9,442 nt of DNA, taken from positions 1 through 9,442 of the forward strand of contig JAKSPW010000036.1 in NCBI GenBank assembly GCA_024404435.1, given 5' to 3'. Shown one piece after another: positions 7,202 through 9,442 of this stretch. This DNA comes from Clostridia bacterium (GTDB lineage: Bacteria > Bacillota > Clostridia > Oscillospirales > CAG-272). Position 1 is the first letter of the stretch. The number at the start of each line of letters is the position of its first letter. The notes under the pieces were generated by a model. That model searched no databases. It was given only the letters and a program-made list of their open reading frames with translations, and was not told the DNA's origin. Made by a program: the position numbers and the translations under genes.

Positions 7202-7910
7202 TCTGAGCACCTCCCGCCGTTTCTTCCGCTGCCGCAAGGGAAGCGGCACTCGGTCTGTCTTCAACGATCATTCCGTCCTGGATCCTGATCGTTCTCTGCT
7301 TGTAGTAGTCGACGAGCGACTGCTCGTGCGTGACGACGATGACGGTCTTGCCGAGCTTGTTGATCTTTATGAGCAGATTCATGATCTCGAGAGACATCTG
7401 CGGGTCGATGTTTCCGGTCGGCTCGTCTGCGATGATGACCGACGGATTGTTCGCAAGGGCTCTCGCGAGAGCGACTCTCTGCTGCTCGCCGCCGGAGATC
7501 TCGTTCGGGAACGAGGCGTGCTTATCGGCAAGGTTGACCGTGTTGAGGATGGCGGGCACGCGTCTCTTGATCATTTTCGACGGCGTGCCGACTATCTCCA
7601 TCGCGAACGCGACGTTCTCCTAGACCGCTTTGTTCGGGAGAAGACGGACGTCCCGGCACACGACGCCGCGCTGGCGTCTGTAATACGGGATACGTCTTCT
7701 CGGGATCGTCGTGAGGTTGTATTTGCCGACGAGGATCTGTCCGGAGGTGGCTTTTTCTTCACCGAGGAGAAGCTTCGTCAGCGTCGTCTTTCCGGCTCCG
7801 GAATGACCGACGATGAAGACGAATTCTCCGTCGTCAATATGCAGATTGACACCCTTGAGGGCAACGGTGCCCGTCGGGTATGTTTTTTTTACGTTTCTGA
7901 ATTCAATCAT
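7185..7910 (-). pseudogene. ftsE: Cell division ATP-binding protein FtsE, interrupted by an in-frame TAG at codon 97
   Basis: Cytoplasmic ABC ATPase that pairs with FtsX; the full frame would encode 241 residues. The start is the ATG at 7910 with AAGGAG 8 nt upstream. Walker A is GHSGAGKT (35-42), the ABC signature ISGGEQQRV (138-146), Walker B VIIADEP (158-164) and the switch His is in VVTHE (His195). A TAG at 7622-7620 interrupts the frame exactly where FtsE proteins have Tyr in VYENVAFA; no frameshift is needed, and reading resumes as ENVAFAME. Just before it, the family's VVFQDFRLLP reads VVCRDVRLLP, so the Q-loop Gln is Arg86. The apparent changes all place C on the plus strand over ~50 nt, while the rest is well conserved. 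This favours local sequence error over true decay. If real, FtsE would be inactive. The acidic, Ala-rich C-terminal tail is longer than in short FtsE proteins. Confidence 0.9.
7208..7214 (-). promoter_or_regulatory. Ribosome binding site of ftsX inside the ftsE coding region
   Basis: GGAGGTG on the minus strand, with GGAGG 8 nt before the ftsX ATG at 7201 and within the last codons of ftsE. It decides the ftsX start and shows that the two genes are read as a coupled pair. Confidence 0.75.
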
Positions 7911-7966
7911 GGCTTTATCTCCTTCCTGTCACGATTGCTGACGTCAGGCGTGTTTTTCAAAACATT

Positions 7967-8012
7967 GCAGGGAAGGCACACCGTTGTGCTTTCACGTGTC
8001 TGCCATCCCTGC
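7967..8012 (-). terminator. Imperfect inverted repeat between the regulator gene and ftsE; possible terminator
   Basis: Outer arms GCAGGGA and TCCCTGC (7 bp, perfect) enclose inner arms GGCACAC and GTG-TC-TGCC with a 2-nt bulge, and the loop is ~14 nt. It begins 16 nt after the stop codon of the regulator gene. On the minus strand it is followed by only a short T-run (TGTTTTG), so it is a weak candidate for rho-independent termination. It might instead be a partial attenuator or mRNA-processing element in the 118-bp gap before ftsE. No convincing -35/-10 pair for ftsE could be identified in this gap. Confidence 0.35.
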
Positions 8013-8028
8013 CGCTTGTATTCCTTTG

Positions 8029-9442
8029 TCAGAACTTGACCGGCTTTGCAACGAGGTATCTCTTGACCATGAGAGCTACCTTGAAGGTTATTGCGTGGTC
8101 AAATTCGCGCAGATCGAGACCCGTGAGCTTGCGGATCTTCTCGAGTCTGTAAACGAGAGTATTTCTGTGTACGAAGAGTTTTCTCGAGGTTTCGGAGACG
8201 TTGAGGTTGTTCTCGAAGAAGCACTGGATAGTCATGAGCGTCTCGCGGTCGAGAGAATCGAGGGAGCCGTTCTTGAACACTTCCTGCAGGAACATTTCGC
8301 AGAGCGTCGTCGGGAGCTGATATATGAGTCTGCCGATACCGAGGTCCTCGTAGCTGACGATATTCTTTTCGGTGTCGAACACCTTGCCGACCTCAAGGGC
8401 GACCTGAGCTTCCTTGTAGGAGCGTGCGAGGTCCTTGATGTTGTCGACGGACGTACCGATACCGATCGAAACCTTTGCAAAGAATTCGGAGTTGAGCGTG
8501 TCGGCGATGTTCTTGGCGATCTTTTCGATCTCCTTCACGTCGGCACCCTGGCGCACTTCCTTGACGAGAACGATATCCTGCTCGCTCACGCTGATGACGT
8601 ATTCGCGGTTCTTGTCGGGGAAGATGTTCTGCACCATGTCGAAGGGAAGCACGTCGGAGCGCGAGTGGAACTTGATGAGGAATACCACGCGCACTTCTTC
8701 ACTGTTGAAATGGAGCTCCTTCGATTTGACGTAGATGTCGCTCGGAAGTATGTTGTCGAGAATGATGTTCTTGATGAACGAGCTCTTGTCATACTTCTCG
8801 TCGTAAAGATGCTCTATATTGGCGAGGGTAACGGAAAGAACGCCCGAGCTCTTCTCGGCGACCTTGTCCTCGCCTTCCACGAATACTATGTATTCCCACT
8901 TGGAGCCCGTTCCGATGGGACGGTAGGTGTAACCGCCGGAGGTGACGGCATCTGTCGTGATCGCGAGCTCGTCGCCGCTCATGCCCGCTTTGAAAATTTC
9001 GGTGACATCGGATTCCGGGATCATCCCGAGTGCGTAGAACGCGGTATCGGAAATTTTGTTGTGTCTGTCAACGATCAGCACGATATCGGTCGCTTCTTCC
9101 GGCCATTTACCCCATACAAGATCATACTGATCGAGAACAAGATCGGAAACCAGCGCACCGTCCTTGCCCGGAAGGATCTGATCCCAAAGGCTCATACCGC
9201 CCATGCCGCTGCTCATACTGCTCATCGAGCCGAATTTATCGGACATACCGCCCATGGAGCCTGCGGCTTCGGAGGTATCTAAACCGTAATCCGAAGTGAA
9301 TATATCATTCAGATTCGTGTCGATATACTTGCCATCCTCGTTCTTTACGTATGTGTTCAGGTTGACGGGATAAAGATATTCGATGGAGGAGATATATTTA
9401 TATGCATCCGTCGTGCTCTTTTCCCGATCCATCTGCTCATCG
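8029..9442 (-). CDS. CdaR/PucR-family transcriptional regulator with a foreign-looking N-terminal part (5' end outside window)
   Basis: Likely DNA-binding regulator. Residue numbers count from the Met at 9432, but the frame stays open to the window edge and no ribosome binding site is visible there, so the true start is unknown. From about residue 165 to 460 it matches PucR/CdaR-type regulators common in Clostridia. It has a GGDEF-like central region (about 245-355, with KVSIGIGTSVDNIKDLARSY and EAQVALEVG) and a C-terminal HTH_30 domain (about 395-460). The latter contains FFENNLNVSETSRKLFVHRN, NTLVYRLEKI and TGLDLREFDHAITF. The usual N-terminal ~75 residues of such regulators are absent. Residues 1 to ~150 instead resemble an ABC permease ectodomain. 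The gene lies 118 nt before ftsE and is probably its usual upstream neighbour. Effector and target genes cannot be deduced. The C-terminal call is firm; the fusion may be natural or artefactual. Confidence 0.85.
   Translation of the reverse strand, partial: DEQMDREKSTTDAYKYISSIEYLYPVNLNTYVKNEDGKYIDTNLNDIFTSDYGLDTSEAAGSMGGMSDKFGSMSSMSSGMGGMSLWDQILPGKDGALVSDLVLDQYDLVWGKWPEEATDIVLIVDRHNKISDTAFYALGMIPESDVTEIFKAGMSGDELAITTDAVTSGGYTYRPIGTGSKWEYIVFVEGEDKVAEKSSGVLSVTLANIEHLYDEKYDKSSFIKNIILDNILPSDIYVKSKELHFNSEEVRVVFLIKFHSRSDVLPFDMVQNIFPDKNREYVISVSEQDIVLVKEVRQGADVKEIEKIAKNIADTLNSEFFAKVSIGIGTSVDNIKDLARSYKEAQVALEVGKVFDTEKNIVSYEDLGIGRLIYQLPTTLCEMFLQEVFKNGSLDSLDRETLMTIQCFFENNLNVSETSRKLFVHRNTLVYRLEKIRKLTGLDLREFDHAITFKVALMVKRYLVAKPVKF
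8985..9442 (-). other. ABC-permease-like extracytoplasmic segment fused upstream of the regulator
   Basis: The segment reads like part of the large extracytoplasmic domain of clostridial FtsX/MacB-type permeases. Features are AYKYISSIEYLYPVNLNTYV, a Met/Gly/Ser-rich stretch (about residues 57-80), LWDQILPGK, QYDLVWGKWPEEATDIVLIV and ISDTAFYALG. Fourteen of its 17 Asp codons are GAT, unlike the GAC-rich regulator part. The similarity is recognised from memory of family patterns, not from a search. The border is approximate (about 8950-9000). Confidence 0.55.

Noticed and set aside
7202..7264. Longer N-terminus for FtsX (ATG at 7264)
   Set aside because: The ftsX ribosome binding site lies inside the extension, which overlaps ftsE coding sequence and has no FtsX-like sequence.
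6242..7288. 348-residue plus-strand open frame, very rich in Asp/Glu/Val
   Set aside because: Antisense image of ftsX. Its acidic composition is explained by the complement of hydrophobic and basic codons.
7620..7622. TAG read as a sense codon (amber recoding, including pyrrolysine)
   Set aside because: None of the six gene stops visible in the window is TAG, which is compatible with recoding. However, the position calls for Tyr, and neighbouring substitutions point to local sequence error. No recoding machinery is visible.
7984..9282. 432-residue plus-strand open frame opposite the regulator
   Set aside because: Antisense shadow of the CdaR/PucR-type gene, with no recognised domain or conserved pattern.

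Overview
This looks like a chromosomal stretch from an anaerobic Gram-positive bacterium of the class Clostridia, most likely an Oscillospiraceae/Ruminococcus-type gut or rumen organism. The assignment is inferred from the gene set and order (PucR/CdaR-type regulator, ftsE, ftsX, coiled-coil M23 hydrolases, S41 protease, greA, lysS), from strong AAAGGAG-type ribosome binding sites, and from the protein sequences. No rRNA or marker gene is present to confirm it. All genes lie on the minus strand, so transcription runs from high to low coordinates. The long plus-strand reading frames are shadows of these genes.

Right end (8029-9442): one uninterrupted frame that leaves the window. Its C-terminal two thirds is a CdaR/PucR-family regulator with a C-terminal helix-turn-helix. 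Its first ~150 visible residues instead resemble the extracytoplasmic part of a large clostridial ABC-transporter permease. Codon use changes near the join (14 of 17 Asp codons are GAT before it, mostly GAC after). It is either a real gene fusion or an assembly chimera.

Middle (2484-7910): a cell-wall/division block. FtsE (ABC ATPase) and FtsX (membrane partner) overlap by 17 nt. Two tandem secreted proteins of the PcsB/CwlO/EnvC type follow, each with a signal peptide, a long coiled coil and a C-terminal LytM/M23 domain, and then a secreted PDZ-S41 carboxy-terminal processing protease. In known systems FtsEX hydrolyses ATP in the cytoplasm and relays a conformational signal through FtsX to a coiled-coil hydrolase outside the membrane. 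The gene order suggests the same here, with two candidate outputs and a protease that could turn them over. The first hydrolase copy has Asp in place of the first zinc-ligand His, so it may be a regulator rather than an enzyme. The second copy keeps all expected residues. As written, ftsE is broken by an in-frame TAG at codon 97 and carries a cluster of odd changes just before it, including loss of the Q-loop Gln. The pattern looks more like local base-call error than decay.

Left end (1-2441): greA (transcript cleavage factor) and lysS (class II lysyl-tRNA synthetase), 13 nt apart and probably co-transcribed. The lysS frame continues past the normal LysRS end into a Trbp111-like tRNA-binding domain that runs off the window edge, again with a change of codon use at the boundary.

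No tRNA, rRNA, CRISPR array, insertion sequence or prophage gene is visible, and no gap longer than ~120 bp lacks a gene. The most notable points are the active/degenerate M23 pair beside ftsEX, the damaged ftsE, and the two domain fusions at the window edges.
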